DNA of 64,000 bases from Enterobacter cloacae complex sp. ECNIH7 (GCF_002208095.1 NZ_CP017990.1:2480001-2544000), one strand, 5' to 3'; shown: positions 34,570 through 42,966, numbered from the stretch's first letter. The notes: a model not told the origin generated them from the letters alone. Made by a program: numbers and translations.

Positions 34570-34640
34570 TTGCACGTTTACTACCGATACCATACGGGAT
34601 TGTGGCCGCGTTATGAAACACTTTCGTGCATTATCGTGCA
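34570..34640. promoter_or_regulatory. CGTGCA repeat cluster upstream of the DUF4406-like gene
   Basis: TTGCACG at 34570-34576, CGTGCA at 34625-34630 and CGTGCA at 34635-34640, the last two exactly 10 bp apart (same DNA face). They match the hexamers around the NudK-like/deoR-like promoters. Confidence 0.55.
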
Positions 34641-34688
34641 AAAAGATGCATGACAGATCATTTAATCGCTTCTGAGAGAAGGGCTGAG

Positions 34689-34784
34689 CTACAGACTTTC
34701 CGGCGCATGGCACACCGCCTCGATATTATGGCCATCAGGCGAAATGACAAACGCGGCATAGTAATTTTCACCGTATGACCTCAT
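34689..34784 (-). pseudogene. Remnant of a VOC (glyoxalase/bleomycin resistance) family gene
   Basis: Minus-strand frame of about 31 codons ending in TAG, reading SYGENYYAAFVISPDGHNIEAVCH, which is the characteristic C-terminal strand pair of VOC-family dioxygenase/lyase proteins. An in-frame TAA stands just upstream and nothing recognisable precedes it, so only the 3' tail survives. It lies between the DUF4406-like gene and the PACE gene. Confidence 0.72.
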
Positions 34785-34805
34785 TTTTTACATTGATTCA
34801 CTTAG

Positions 34806-35249
34806 CTATAACGCCGAACGCTTTCGTCCAACGAACGTCCAGCGCAGGTAGTCGTAAAGCCAGTTAAACAGCATCGTATAGGGCAGGAAAAACAGCACCA
34901 GACCAATCTCAACAAAAAATGCCTCAGCCACGGTCAGGTTCAGCATAACCATTGCCACAGGGATTAAGGAGATGATAAGTCCCGTTTCAAAACCAACCGC
35001 ATGGATTGCGCGAACGAGAAATGTGCGCTGAAACTGATGTTTTTTCTGCAGGGAGTCAAAGAGCTTATTAAAAATAAAATTCCAGACCGTGGCGGTAAGG
35101 GCGGATATCACGGACAACGAGCCTGACTGGAGTACCGACACGTTCATCAGCCAGGCGAGAGACAGCGCGATGATAACGTTGGCCGTCACTTCAAAAATGA
35201 CAGCATGGAAAACTCTCTCTTTAACACTCTTATTTAATTCAATTTCCAT
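34806..35249 (-). CDS. PACE family multidrug/biocide efflux transporter
   Basis: Proteobacterial antimicrobial compound efflux (PACE) protein, 147 residues with four hydrophobic helices forming two bacterial transmembrane pair repeats. Family motifs are visible: RVFHAVIFE with the conserved Glu in helix 1, WNFIFNKLFD at the end of helix 2, RAIHAVGFETGL at the start of repeat two and WLYDYLRW at the end. Relatives such as AceI export chlorhexidine and other cationic compounds, possibly polyamines. Single gene; regulation not evident. Confidence 0.9.
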   Translation of the reverse strand: MEIELNKSVKERVFHAVIFEVTANVIIALSLAWLMNVSVLQSGSLSVISALTATVWNFIFNKLFDSLQKKHQFQRTFLVRAIHAVGFETGLIISLIPVAMVMLNLTVAEAFFVEIGLVLFFLPYTMLFNWLYDYLRWTFVGRKRSAL

Positions 35250-35331
35250 TTGCTTACGGCAGCGTTTTTCAAAAGCTGAAGTATATCAGATGTCTTTCAA
35301 CCTTTTCTAATGCAGGTTATGTTAAATACAC

Positions 35332-35519
35332 CCCAGGCCTGCTAATGTAGAACGCACGGCCTCGGTAAGGGGGGTCTGCGGTTCATGACCTAAAAAGGCG
35401 ATCAGTTTTGAATTATCCATCTCTATTGTCTGCTCCCAGAGATAGCGCATCTCCCGCATTTCACGCAGCGTGGTGTTAAACGGACTCATTGCAGAGACCA
35501 GCCACCATGGAAATTGAAG
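35332..35519 (-). pseudogene. 3' remnant of an NAD-dependent epimerase/SDR gene
   Basis: Minus-strand frame ending TAA at 35332-35334 and reading FPWWLVSAMSPFNTTL, then EMRYLWEQTIEMDNSKL and FLGHEPQTPLTEAVRSTL. This is the usual C-terminal part of an extended short-chain dehydrogenase/epimerase (about 60 residues). The 5' part is gone, replaced at about 35512-35520 by the LysR fragment read on the other strand. LysR and epimerase genes are often divergent neighbours, so a deletion through their promoters and starts would give this. Confidence 0.75.
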
Positions 35520-35697
35520 GAAGGGTCTCTGTCAGGGGCCGCACGCAGGCTTGCCATTACCCAGCCAACCGCCGGACGCCACATTGCGGCACTTGAATCA
35601 GCCCTGGGGCTTGTTTTATTTACCCGTTCGCAGACGGGATTGCAGGCCACGGATGCAGCCGTTGAGCTGAAGGGCCATGCGCAGGCGATGGAAAACG
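35508..35697 (+). pseudogene. 5' remnant of a LysR-family regulator gene
   Basis: Plus-strand frame coding for KEGSLSGAARRLAITQPTAG, then HIAALESALGLVLFTRSQTG and ATDAAVELKGHAQAMEN: the helix-turn-helix and linker of a LysR regulator. The first 15 or so residues are missing, and recognisable sequence stops near 35697, where the frame runs into unrelated codons. The effector domain is absent. Together with the abutting epimerase tail, it marks a deletion scar beside the insertion sequence. Confidence 0.75.
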
Positions 35698-35933
35698 GTA
35701 AGTCATGCACTGTGAGACGATCAGCGTGATGATAGCAGCACGTGAGAAGACACACTCAGAGGTCATTAGCATTCAGGCCAACGCCCAAACGATGCCCATA
35801 AAATGCCAGATTCCTTCTGATCCCATATTTGTCAAGGCTCAATTGAAATGTCCGTTATCCAGCTCAATTAAAATGACCACTTTGATCTCTCATTCTCTTT
35901 ACTGATAGACTTTCCTCCGACTGAAACAACAGG

Positions 35934-36578
35934 ATGATTGAGCCCATGCTTCGATACGAGTTAACGCCGAACAATGCAGGTTTTATACTGTGGGGAGATT
36001 CAGAAGCCCTGAATGAATTACATGAACTCATTCATTACATCGTGGATGAAAGCCCACTGATTAAAGTTAAAGACGGATTTATGTTATCCCTTGCCTATGA
36101 TATTCGTAAAGCACGGGAAGGTAATCGTCGTGTTGAGCAACATCAGTATGATCAACATGATACATATAAGCTTTATGGTGTTGAGCTTTTATGGCCTCTG
36201 GTCCTGGTACAGTCCTCAATACTCAGAAACTCAATGGGTTATATTCAGACAGACAAAAACCAGCTGTCTGTCATGTATGCCTTTGAATACCTGATAGAAT
36301 CAGCATTAACAGAGTCTGAGAGAACAACGTCGAATGATATTATGCTAACAGTAAAATATGCATCAGACTCTGATTTTAATTTCATTGAGGATAATATTGA
36401 CAGCAGGTGCTGCTATTTTATCAGCCTATCTCCGGAGCAAAGAAAAAAGCAGTTAATCAGTATTGTTCGTTCTTTTCATTCATTATGGGGTAAGTATGCC
36501 CGTGAAAAGCAGGACATAAAGATGCTGAACGAAATGAATAATACATCATGGGTCTGGCCGGACAATATCAACTGGTGA
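35934..36578 (+). CDS. Passenger protein of the insertion sequence, unknown function
   Basis: Uncharacterised cytoplasmic protein of up to 214 residues (possibly DUF6904; 210 if it starts at the ATG at 35946). It lies within the insertion sequence and is convergent with the transposase. It has no signal peptide, membrane segment or known catalytic motif. It begins MLRYELTPNNAGFILWGDSE, suggesting a compact alpha/beta domain; a regularly spaced acidic and aromatic pattern follows (YDIRKAREG, YKLYGVELLWP, CCYFISLSPEQRKKQL). Base composition is more AT-rich than the transposase gene. It could be a regulator, a fitness or defence cargo, or a transposition accessory; none is shown. Confidence 0.7.
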   Translation: MIEPMLRYELTPNNAGFILWGDSEALNELHELIHYIVDESPLIKVKDGFMLSLAYDIRKAREGNRRVEQHQYDQHDTYKLYGVELLWPLVLVQSSILRNSMGYIQTDKNQLSVMYAFEYLIESALTESERTTSNDIMLTVKYASDSDFNFIEDNIDSRCCYFISLSPEQRKKQLISIVRSFHSLWGKYAREKQDIKMLNEMNNTSWVWPDNINW

Positions 36579-36606
36579 GCAACCACTGTCCGGCCAGTGA
36601 GTACCA

Positions 36607-38010
36607 TCAGCGGGCTCTTTTACCAAAAATGTCCTCTGAACGTGACTGAAGCTGTTTGAGTGCTTCGAGCATGTCATCATTATCCAGTGAGCGCTGGGAT
36701 TTCTTCCCTTCCTGCTTTGGCCGTCGTCGGGAAGGGCCATCTCCAGCGGGAATTGACTGAGAGCGCGTGTTATCCCGCTTGCTCTGCACCAGACTGATAA
36801 ACTCCAGGGTTCGGCCAAGACGCTTGTTATCGACAATCGCGCCCTGGTCGATTTCTGACAGTCGGTCGTAGGTAGAGTAGGGAAGTAGCGTACCGTTCAG
36901 GCGCAGCTCTTTTCTGCCATCAGGATAGTGATACACATCGATATATTTACCTATTGCACGGCGACTCAGTTCGCTGTCTTCAATCAGGTACAACATTTTA
37001 TCATATTGTATCGTCAACGATTTTGAGACTTTACGTTTTTCACGAACAGTGAAAATAAGCCCCAGGTCCTCATCATGTTCTACAGCACGGTGTACGTCAA
37101 AATCATGTCGCGGTACTTTGCCAAAACGGCGGTTATAGTCAGCCATATAGGCCTCAGCGAAGTCATTTGCAGCCTCCATTGAACAAATGCCCTGTAACCG
37201 CAGCTCTTTGACCAGACGATCCTGTAAAGTGAGGTGAGCTCGTTCTACACGCCCTTTGGCGGGACTGGTTTCTGCACAGATAGTCTGGATGTTCAGTTCA
37301 TGCATGGCTCGCCCAAACTGAGTATGCCCGTCTCCGCCTGTGGCGTGTTTATTGTTAACACGAAAAACACCGGCTTTATCGCTGTACAGTGCCAGCGGTT
37401 TACCATGCTTATCGATATAGCGCCGCGTGGCTTCGAAGTAAGAAAACGTGGACTCCGATTTAACAAACAACAGTTCCATCAGTTTGCTGGTTGCATCATC
37501 AACATAGACCAGCGCGGTGCAGGCCGGGCCACGGCCTTCAAACCAGTCGTGATCACAGCCATCTATTTGTATCAGCTCACCAGTACACGGACGCCGGTAC
37601 CGTGGTTGAGGGATCCTTGCGGCACGTTGTTTACGGGGAACCCATAAGCCAGCCCGCACCATGATGCGCCGGACAGTTTCTTTGCCAAGAAACAGTCCGT
37701 GGAGTTCTTCGAGCTTTTCACGCGCCAGAGTCGGACCGAAATCAGCATAACGCGTCTTGATCAGTTCCAGAGCCTGATCTGCGAGCCCGGGTGGCAACTG
37801 GCGGTTACCACGCATGCCACATCGTCTGCTGGCCATACCAAGCGGTCCGCCTTCACGGTAACGGGCAAGAAGTCTGCGGCATTGCCTGTCGCTGATACCG
37901 AGGTGCTCGGCCGCACGGCGCGTTGTGATGCGACGTTCAATGACGTCCTGTATAATCTTGATCCGGTTGATCTCTTTCAAAGTAAACACTCCTGAGCTTT
38001 CTGCGCTCAT
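36607..38010 (-). CDS. ISNCY/IS1202-type DDE transposase
   Basis: Transposase of 467 residues. N-terminal helix-turn-helix region about 10-60 (RITTRRAAEHLGISDRQCRRLL), a winged second domain, then the RNase H-like integrase core with the DDE residues in IQIDGCDHDWFEGRG, LYSDKAGVFRVN and SPAKGRVERAH. The C-terminal tail is basic and low in complexity (SRRRPKQEGKKSQRS). The ATG follows GGGAGG with a 6-nt spacer. The gene is intact, so the element may still be active. Confidence 0.93.
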   Translation of the reverse strand: MSAESSGVFTLKEINRIKIIQDVIERRITTRRAAEHLGISDRQCRRLLARYREGGPLGMASRRCGMRGNRQLPPGLADQALELIKTRYADFGPTLAREKLEELHGLFLGKETVRRIMVRAGLWVPRKQRAARIPQPRYRRPCTGELIQIDGCDHDWFEGRGPACTALVYVDDATSKLMELLFVKSESTFSYFEATRRYIDKHGKPLALYSDKAGVFRVNNKHATGGDGHTQFGRAMHELNIQTICAETSPAKGRVERAHLTLQDRLVKELRLQGICSMEAANDFAEAYMADYNRRFGKVPRHDFDVHRAVEHDEDLGLIFTVREKRKVSKSLTIQYDKMLYLIEDSELSRRAIGKYIDVYHYPDGRKELRLNGTLLPYSTYDRLSEIDQGAIVDNKRLGRTLEFISLVQSKRDNTRSQSIPAGDGPSRRRPKQEGKKSQRSLDNDDMLEALKQLQSRSEDIFGKRAR

Positions 38011-38107
38011 GATATGCCTCCCGGTAGTTTAAACGGACCAGTGAAGCTTACCATAGCGCGGACATCTGAATTGAGCCACAGGCGGACATTACTATTGAGC
38101 CATTACA

Positions 38108-38347
38108 TGGACGCTTCGTAATGATTGAGCTATGTTAAAAAAGTCTTAGATTACAGCGCTTGTGAAAGCAACGCTGGGTCTTTGTTACGCAGCAGAGCTG
38201 TCTGTAAGTGATGCGCATAATTGTGCAAAACCTGACAGGCACTGTTCGAATTTGTGCGGCGGATCGAGACATGTTTAAAAATGGCTTGCCATATTAAACA
38301 TAGTGTGTGATAACACGTTTTGGGTCAAACGAGGTACAGTTCTGTTT
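38108..38347. other. Region between the insertion sequence and yobF
   Basis: 240 bp with no gene. It should hold the yobF-cspC promoter. No tail of yebO (the gene usually upstream of yobF) is recognisable at the insertion-sequence edge. Confidence 0.5.
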
Positions 38348-38479
38348 ATGTGTGGCATTTTCAGTAAAGAAGTCCTGAGTAAACACGTTGTCGTTGAATA
38401 CCGCTTCTCTGCCGAACCTTATATTAGTGCCTCATGCAGTAATGTCTCAGTTTTATCTCAGCTAATGCCTGCGGGCTAA
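38348..38479 (+). CDS. yobF: Small stress-related protein YobF
   Basis: Small protein of 43 residues, too short for many gene finders. The sequence [20 protein letters not shown] continues with [20 protein letters not shown] and ends PAG. It matches E. coli YobF at most positions, with a slightly different C-terminus. It lies 26 nt before cspC, as in E. coli, where the two are co-transcribed and YobF accumulates under heat and envelope stress. Function unknown. Confidence 0.9.
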
Positions 38480-38505
38480 GAAAACACTCTAAGGAATTTT
38501 GCAAA

Positions 38506-38715
38506 ATGGCAAAGATTAAAGGTCAAGTTAAGTGGTTCAACGAGTCTAAAGGTTTTGGTTTCATTACTCCTGCTGACGGCAGCAAAGACGTGTTCGTACA
38601 CTTCTCTGCAATCCAGGGTAACGGCTTCAAAACTCTGGCTGAAGGCCAGAACGTTGAGTTCGAAATTCAGGACGGCCAGAAAGGCCCAGCTGCAGTTAAC
38701 GTAACTGCTATCTGA
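38506..38715 (+). CDS. cspC: Cold-shock-like protein CspC
   Basis: 69-residue single cold-shock domain binding single-stranded RNA and DNA. RNP1 KGFGFITP and RNP2 DVFVHFSAI are intact. The sequence is that of CspC ([37 protein letters not shown]). In E. coli CspC is constitutive at 37 degrees, acts as a transcription antiterminator and stabilises rpoS mRNA. Strong SD ctaagga. Expressed with yobF and ended by a strong terminator. Confidence 0.97.
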
Positions 38716-38761
38716 TCGAACCGCTGCTGACTGAAGCGCTTCGCACTTCACTCTCAGACAT

Positions 38762-38789
38762 AAAGCCTCGCATAATGCGGGGCTTTTTT
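38762..38789 (+). terminator. Rho-independent terminator of yobF-cspC
   Basis: Near-perfect stem AAAGCCTCGC/GCGGGGCTTT with loop ATAAT and a run of T residues, about 45 nt after the cspC stop. Confidence 0.92.
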
Positions 38790-38934
38790 ATGTCCCTTAT
38801 CTTTCAAAATATTACCATTGGCGGTCTTGTTAGTAACTTGTTGCAAAGCTGCGAGGTTAGTAGCACTGTTTTGCCACCTTAAACCCATCTTTTCCCGTTA
38901 AATCAGGGCGTTGTTTAACAGTCCTGGGGTTCAG

Positions 38935-40653
38935 GTGAAGAAGAAATTGATAACCACCGCTGGCAATTTCACGCCAGCGCGTTTTGTGCTGCTCTGTTTA
39001 GCTATTTTTTGTAGTCTGGCTTTTTTGCTGGGCCGCGTTGCCTGGCTGCAAATCATCAAGCCTGACAATCTGGTGAAGCAGGAAGATATGCGATCCCTCC
39101 GCCAGCTGGCGATTGATGCGCCGCGGGGCATGATAATGGATCGCGAAGGTCGCCCCCTGGCGGTGAGCGTGCCCGTCCGGGCCGTCTGGGCCGATCCTAA
39201 AACGGTGCTGGCAAAAGGGGGCGTTGGCATTGACGAACGCTGGCAGGCGTTGGCAAACGCGCTGCATCTCTCCCTGGGCACACTTTCGGCGCGAATCAAC
39301 GCCAACCCGCAGGGGCGTTTTATTTATCTTGCCCGTCAGGTCGATCCCGCACAGGCGAAGTGGATCGATAAGCTGAATCTGCCCGGTATCAATTTACGCG
39401 ATGAATCCCGCCGTTTTTATCCTGCCGGCCATGTGGCAGCGAACCTGATTGGCTTCACCAATATTGACGGGCAGGGCATTGAAGGCGTGGAAAAAAGCTT
39501 CAACGCGCAGCTGACCGGCAAGGCCGGAGTGCGGCAGGTAAGGGAAGACCGCTACGGTCGCGTGGTTGAAAACCTGACGGAAGTGGCGCCCGCGCCGGCG
39601 CATAACATCCAGTTAAGTATCGACGAGCGGCTGCAAACCATCACCGAGGATGCACTCGATAATGCCGTGGCCTGGAACAAGGCCGAGTCTGGCGCATCGG
39701 TGCTAATAAATATCCCAACCGGGGAAATACTCGCCATGGCGAGCTATCCGGATTTCAACCCCAATAATCGGGAAGGCGCGACGATAAACGATTTTCGTAA
39801 TCGCGCGATCAGCGATACGTTCGAACCCGGTTCGACGGTCAAGCCCCTGGTGCTGATGACGGCCCTGCAGCAGGGCCTGGTCCAGCCGGACAGCGTGATT
39901 GACACTCACCCGTATACCCTTGACGGGCATCGTATCCGCGACGTGGGCTATTATCCTGAACTGACGATGACCGGGATCCTGCAAAAATCGAGCGACACCG
40001 GCGTATCCCGACTCTCCCTGGCAATGCCTGTCCAGCATCTTATTGATACCTATCGAAACTTTGGGTTTGGCACGAATACGGGGCTTGGCTTAACGGGCGA
40101 GAGCGCGGGGCTGTTGCCAAATCGTAAATACTGGAGCCAGCTCGATCGTGCGACCTTTGCCTTCGGCTACGGGTTGATGGTGACGCCGCTCCAGCTGGCG
40201 CACGTCTACGCCACGATCGGCGGCTTCGGGCTCGAGCGACCTCTCTCGATTACGCGTATCGATCCACCCGTTATCGGGCACCGGGTCATGCCGGAAGAGA
40301 TCGCACACGAGGTGGAACACATGATGGAGAGCGTTGCGCTGCCCGGCGGCGGGGGCGTTAAGGCCGCCGTTCGCGATTACCGGGTGGCGGTGAAAACCGG
40401 CACGGCGAAGAAAATTGACGACAGCGGAAAGTACGTCGATAAATACGTTGCGTATACGGCCGGCGTTGCGCCCGCCAGCGATCCGCGCTTTGCCCTGGTG
40501 GTAGTCATTAACGATCCGCAAAATGGCGCCTACTACGGCGGTGCCGTTTCCGCGCCTGTTTTCAGCGAGATTATGGGTAACGTGCTGCGTCTGGAGAATG
40601 TAAAACCTGACGGGTTACCGGCGGGCTCCGATCACCTTATCGTTATGCGTTAA
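38935..40653 (+). CDS. FtsI paralogue, class B penicillin-binding protein (PBP3SAL-like)
   Basis: Peptidoglycan DD-transpeptidase related to FtsI/PBP3, 572 residues from the GTG at 38935 (GGGG 5 nt upstream). A single N-terminal TM (about 16-40) is followed by a pedestal domain and the transpeptidase domain with STVK (nucleophile Ser300), SSD (352-354, where FtsI has SSN) and KTG (487-489). It lies between cspC and rlmA, the position of the Salmonella PBP3SAL gene used for division at acidic pH. K-12 lacks it at this site. It probably supports septation in acid, for instance inside host vacuoles. Confidence 0.9.
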   Translation: MKKKLITTAGNFTPARFVLLCLAIFCSLAFLLGRVAWLQIIKPDNLVKQEDMRSLRQLAIDAPRGMIMDREGRPLAVSVPVRAVWADPKTVLAKGGVGIDERWQALANALHLSLGTLSARINANPQGRFIYLARQVDPAQAKWIDKLNLPGINLRDESRRFYPAGHVAANLIGFTNIDGQGIEGVEKSFNAQLTGKAGVRQVREDRYGRVVENLTEVAPAPAHNIQLSIDERLQTITEDALDNAVAWNKAESGASVLINIPTGEILAMASYPDFNPNNREGATINDFRNRAISDTFEPGSTVKPLVLMTALQQGLVQPDSVIDTHPYTLDGHRIRDVGYYPELTMTGILQKSSDTGVSRLSLAMPVQHLIDTYRNFGFGTNTGLGLTGESAGLLPNRKYWSQLDRATFAFGYGLMVTPLQLAHVYATIGGFGLERPLSITRIDPPVIGHRVMPEEIAHEVEHMMESVALPGGGGVKAAVRDYRVAVKTGTAKKIDDSGKYVDKYVAYTAGVAPASDPRFALVVVINDPQNGAYYGGAVSAPVFSEIMGNVLRLENVKPDGLPAGSDHLIVMR

Positions 40654-40718
40654 CCGGGCGTTTATAACCAGGGCGAATAGCGGTACACTTCGCCCTTTGA
40701 TTATGCTTCGGAGTCACC

Positions 40719-41534
40719 ATGTCCTTCAGCTGCCCCCTTTGCCACGCCCCCCTGACGCATTCAGATAAAAGCTATACCTGTCCGCAGGGGCATCAGTTTG
40801 ATATGGCAAAAGAAGGCTACGTGAATCTTCTGCCGGTGCAGCATAAGCGCTCCCGCGATCCAGGCGACAGTGCAGAGATGATGCAGGCGCGTCGTGCGTT
40901 TCTGGATGCCGGGCACTATCTGCCGCTGCGGGAGACCGTCGCGCAGATGCTGAATGACATCCTGCCGGGTTCAGCCACCGCCATGCTCGATATCGGCTGC
41001 GGGGAAGGATACCACACCGCACGGTTTGCCGGGATCGCACGCGAGAAGGGCGCGTTGACATTCGGTCTGGACGTGTCGAAAGTGGCCATTCGCGCGGCGG
41101 CAAAGCGTTACGCGGACGTGACGTTCTGCGTGGCATCCAGCCACCGGCTGCCGTTTGACGATGCCAGCATGGATGCGGTTATCCGCATTTACGCGCCCTG
41201 CAAGGCGGAAGAGCTGGCTCGCGTGGTGAAACCGGGCGGATGGGTCGTCACCGTGACGCCGGGCCCGCGTCATCTGATGGAGCTGAAAGGCCTGATCTAC
41301 GACGAGGTGCGACTGCATGCCCCTCATTCTGAACAGCTGGCCGGTTTTACCCTGAAGCAGGAGCAAACCGTAGCGTATGAAATGACGCTTAAAGGGGAAG
41401 AAGCAACCGCGCTGCTGCAGATGACGCCGTTCGCGTGGCGGGCAAAACCGGAAGTGTGGGAAGCGTTAGCTCTACAATCAATATTTAACTGCCAGACGGA
41501 TTTCAGTATCCACGTCTGGCAGCGCGAAGATTAA
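40719..41534 (+). CDS. rlmA: 23S rRNA (guanine(745)-N(1))-methyltransferase RlmA
   Basis: Methylates G745 of 23S rRNA near the peptide exit tunnel, using SAM. 271 residues: an N-terminal zinc finger (CPLCHAPL and [10 protein letters not shown] supply the ligands) then [15 protein letters not shown], and a Rossmann methyltransferase domain with motif [11 protein letters not shown] (about residues 90-99). Convergent with mntP; the two stop codons overlap by 4 bp. Same neighbour relationship as in E. coli. Confidence 0.95.
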   Translation: MSFSCPLCHAPLTHSDKSYTCPQGHQFDMAKEGYVNLLPVQHKRSRDPGDSAEMMQARRAFLDAGHYLPLRETVAQMLNDILPGSATAMLDIGCGEGYHTARFAGIAREKGALTFGLDVSKVAIRAAAKRYADVTFCVASSHRLPFDDASMDAVIRIYAPCKAEELARVVKPGGWVVTVTPGPRHLMELKGLIYDEVRLHAPHSEQLAGFTLKQEQTVAYEMTLKGEEATALLQMTPFAWRAKPEVWEALALQSIFNCQTDFSIHVWQRED

Positions 41535-42097
41535 CCGGCGAAGTGTGCCCAGAGGATCTGGGCACCAATGCCAATCAGCACAATTCCTCCCAGGATCTCG
41601 GCGCGTTTACCCAGCAGCGGGCCGATAAACCGTCCAACCATCATGCCCAGCGTGGACATAATCAGCGTTGCGCAGCCGATGGCCAGCGCGGTGGCGATAA
41701 TATTGACCTGCAGGAATGCCAGACCGACGCCGACGGCCATCGCATCAAGGCTGGTGGCAATCGCCGTGGTGACCAGCAGCCAGAACCCGTGGCGGTGCTG
41801 CGGCTCCTCGTCTTCATCATCACCGCCGCGAAAACCTTCTATCACCATTCGGCCACCGAGAAACACCAGCAGTACGAAGGCAATCCAGTGGTTCCACTCC
41901 AGCACGAACTGGCTGGCGAGCATGCCAAGTCCCCAACCGATAAGCGGCGTCAGCGTTTCGATAGCGCCAAAAATGAGGCCGGTACGCAGGGCTTCTGAGA
42001 ACTTAGGTTTGTGGAGCGTGGCGCCTTTTCCGATGGAAGCCGCAAAAGCGTCCATGGACATGCCAAAAGCGAGGAGGATCGTAGCGGAGATATTCAT
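41531..42097 (-). CDS. mntP: Manganese efflux pump MntP (YebN)
   Basis: Inner-membrane manganese exporter of 188 residues and six helices arranged as two three-helix repeats. Metal-binding acidic residues occur in the paired motifs [14 protein letters not shown] (repeat one) and [14 protein letters not shown] (repeat two). The start at 42097 ([12 protein letters not shown]) matches E. coli; an upstream extension of the frame lies in the riboswitch leader. Expression is predicted to depend on manganese twice: through the yybP-ykoY riboswitch just upstream and through MntR boxes further up. Confidence 0.95.
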   Translation of the reverse strand: MNISATILLAFGMSMDAFAASIGKGATLHKPKFSEALRTGLIFGAIETLTPLIGWGLGMLASQFVLEWNHWIAFVLLVFLGGRMVIEGFRGGDDEDEEPQHRHGFWLLVTTAIATSLDAMAVGVGLAFLQVNIIATALAIGCATLIMSTLGMMVGRFIGPLLGKRAEILGGIVLIGIGAQILWAHFAG

Positions 42098-42164
42098 AAC
42101 AGCGTCCAGACCGGGGATATCCATATGACACATCACTGCCCCCAGTAAACAGCAGTTGATGTAT

Positions 42165-42290
42165 CTATGGTCTCGCCTGATCGCGCCGCACATAAGATGT
42201 GCTGTCAGCGATCCGTACGCGCCACGTTTTTCAACGAGTATGTTGACACGTACATTTCCTGCGAGCAGGAAATCGGCTACTCCCCAACGA
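42165..42290 (-). ncRNA. yybP-ykoY manganese riboswitch in the mntP leader
   Basis: Read on the minus strand, the mntP leader starts with ggggagtagccg (42285 downward), the conserved 5' element of yybP-ykoY riboswitches. It continues through several stems, including CATTTCCTGC/GCAGGAAATG, and ends with gcgatcaggcgagacc (to 42169). It lies about 70 nt before the mntP ATG. In E. coli the mntP member of this family raises translation when manganese is bound. Confidence 0.88.
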
Positions 42291-42429
42291 CGGGCGCAAC
42301 CTTAACATATTTTGAGAATATAAAACAACAACGAAGAGGCATTATTTAAAATGCTTGGTGATAACGATTTTCATTTGTCTTTAAGCGTGAAAATATCGTT
42401 AACAAATAGAGAACAAATTAACGAAAGGG

Positions 42430-42488
42430 ATATAGCTTTGGCTATATTTCTTGCGCAAGATAAACACAGAATATAGCCATTGCTATAT
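42430..42488. promoter_or_regulatory. Two MntR-type boxes upstream of mntP
   Basis: Two identical dyads ATATAGC-N4-GCTATAT occur at 42430-42447 and 42471-42488, 41 bp apart (about four helical turns). They resemble the MntR consensus ACATAGC-N4-GCTATGT. They lie in the yobD-mntP gap, upstream of the mntP leader, consistent with direct positive control of mntP by MntR in E. coli. The two-box layout is seen directly; the regulator is inferred. Confidence 0.7.
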
Positions 42489-42495
42489 ATTTAAC

Positions 42496-42954
42496 TCATT
42501 GAGTTTTAACAAGTAACTTGTATATCTTTTCCAGGTCGTCAATATTCTTCACCCGAATAAGCAGGCGGCGTTGTTCTAATTGCATCACCAGCACACCGTC
42601 TTCGGATAAATTCATCTCTTTAATACGGTTATATTCTATCCACACATTGGCGAAGAAAAATCCGCGGGATTTAAAAATGATTTTCGGCGTGCGGATCCAG
42701 AACAGATAAACCGCCATTAATGCCAGCGCACATAATAACCATGTGGTTAATATTGCACCATGGCTGGTGACGTTATTGTAAATAAGAATAACGATGAGAC
42801 CCGCGAAGATAAACGCATCCACGCGTCCGCGTCGCAGAAGGGGAAGGGAGAGCAGCGTCTCGCCGTGACGGCGGGGCATGATGAATTCGTCATAGATCGC
42901 GTAAGCCAGAAGGGCAGCAATAAATAAAACCAGTACGATGTCCGTGACAGTCAT
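42496..42954 (-). CDS. yobD: DUF986 inner-membrane protein YobD
   Basis: Membrane protein of 152 residues, matching E. coli YobD (UPF0266). There are hydrophobic segments at about 3-20, 45-63 and 68-85, then a soluble C-terminal part with [54 protein letters not shown] (positions about 95-148). Function unknown. It follows manZ after a terminator, on the same strand and in the same order as E. coli. Confidence 0.9.
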   Translation of the reverse strand: MTVTDIVLVLFIAALLAYAIYDEFIMPRRHGETLLSLPLLRRGRVDAFIFAGLIVILIYNNVTSHGAILTTWLLCALALMAVYLFWIRTPKIIFKSRGFFFANVWIEYNRIKEMNLSEDGVLVMQLEQRRLLIRVKNIDDLEKIYKLLVKTQ

Positions 42955-42966
42955 TCATCCTCCAGA

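Larger units (their letters stand above)
35830..38107. mobile_element. ISNCY/IS1202-type insertion sequence with passenger gene (ISKpn21-like)
   Basis: Element bounded by related ends: TGTCAAGGCTCAAT at 35830-35843 and, on the other strand, TGTAATGGCTCAAT at 38094-38107. Both are followed by an ATGTCCG motif, and further copies of the (G/A)GCTCAAT...ATG(T/A)CC unit occur inside each end, as expected for transposase-binding subterminal repeats. Length between the outer TGT/ACA ends is 2,278 bp. It holds one DDE transposase (minus) and one passenger gene (plus). No clear target-site duplication was found in the flanks, which suggests rearrangement after insertion. The name ISKpn21-like is from memory. 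Confidence 0.8.
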
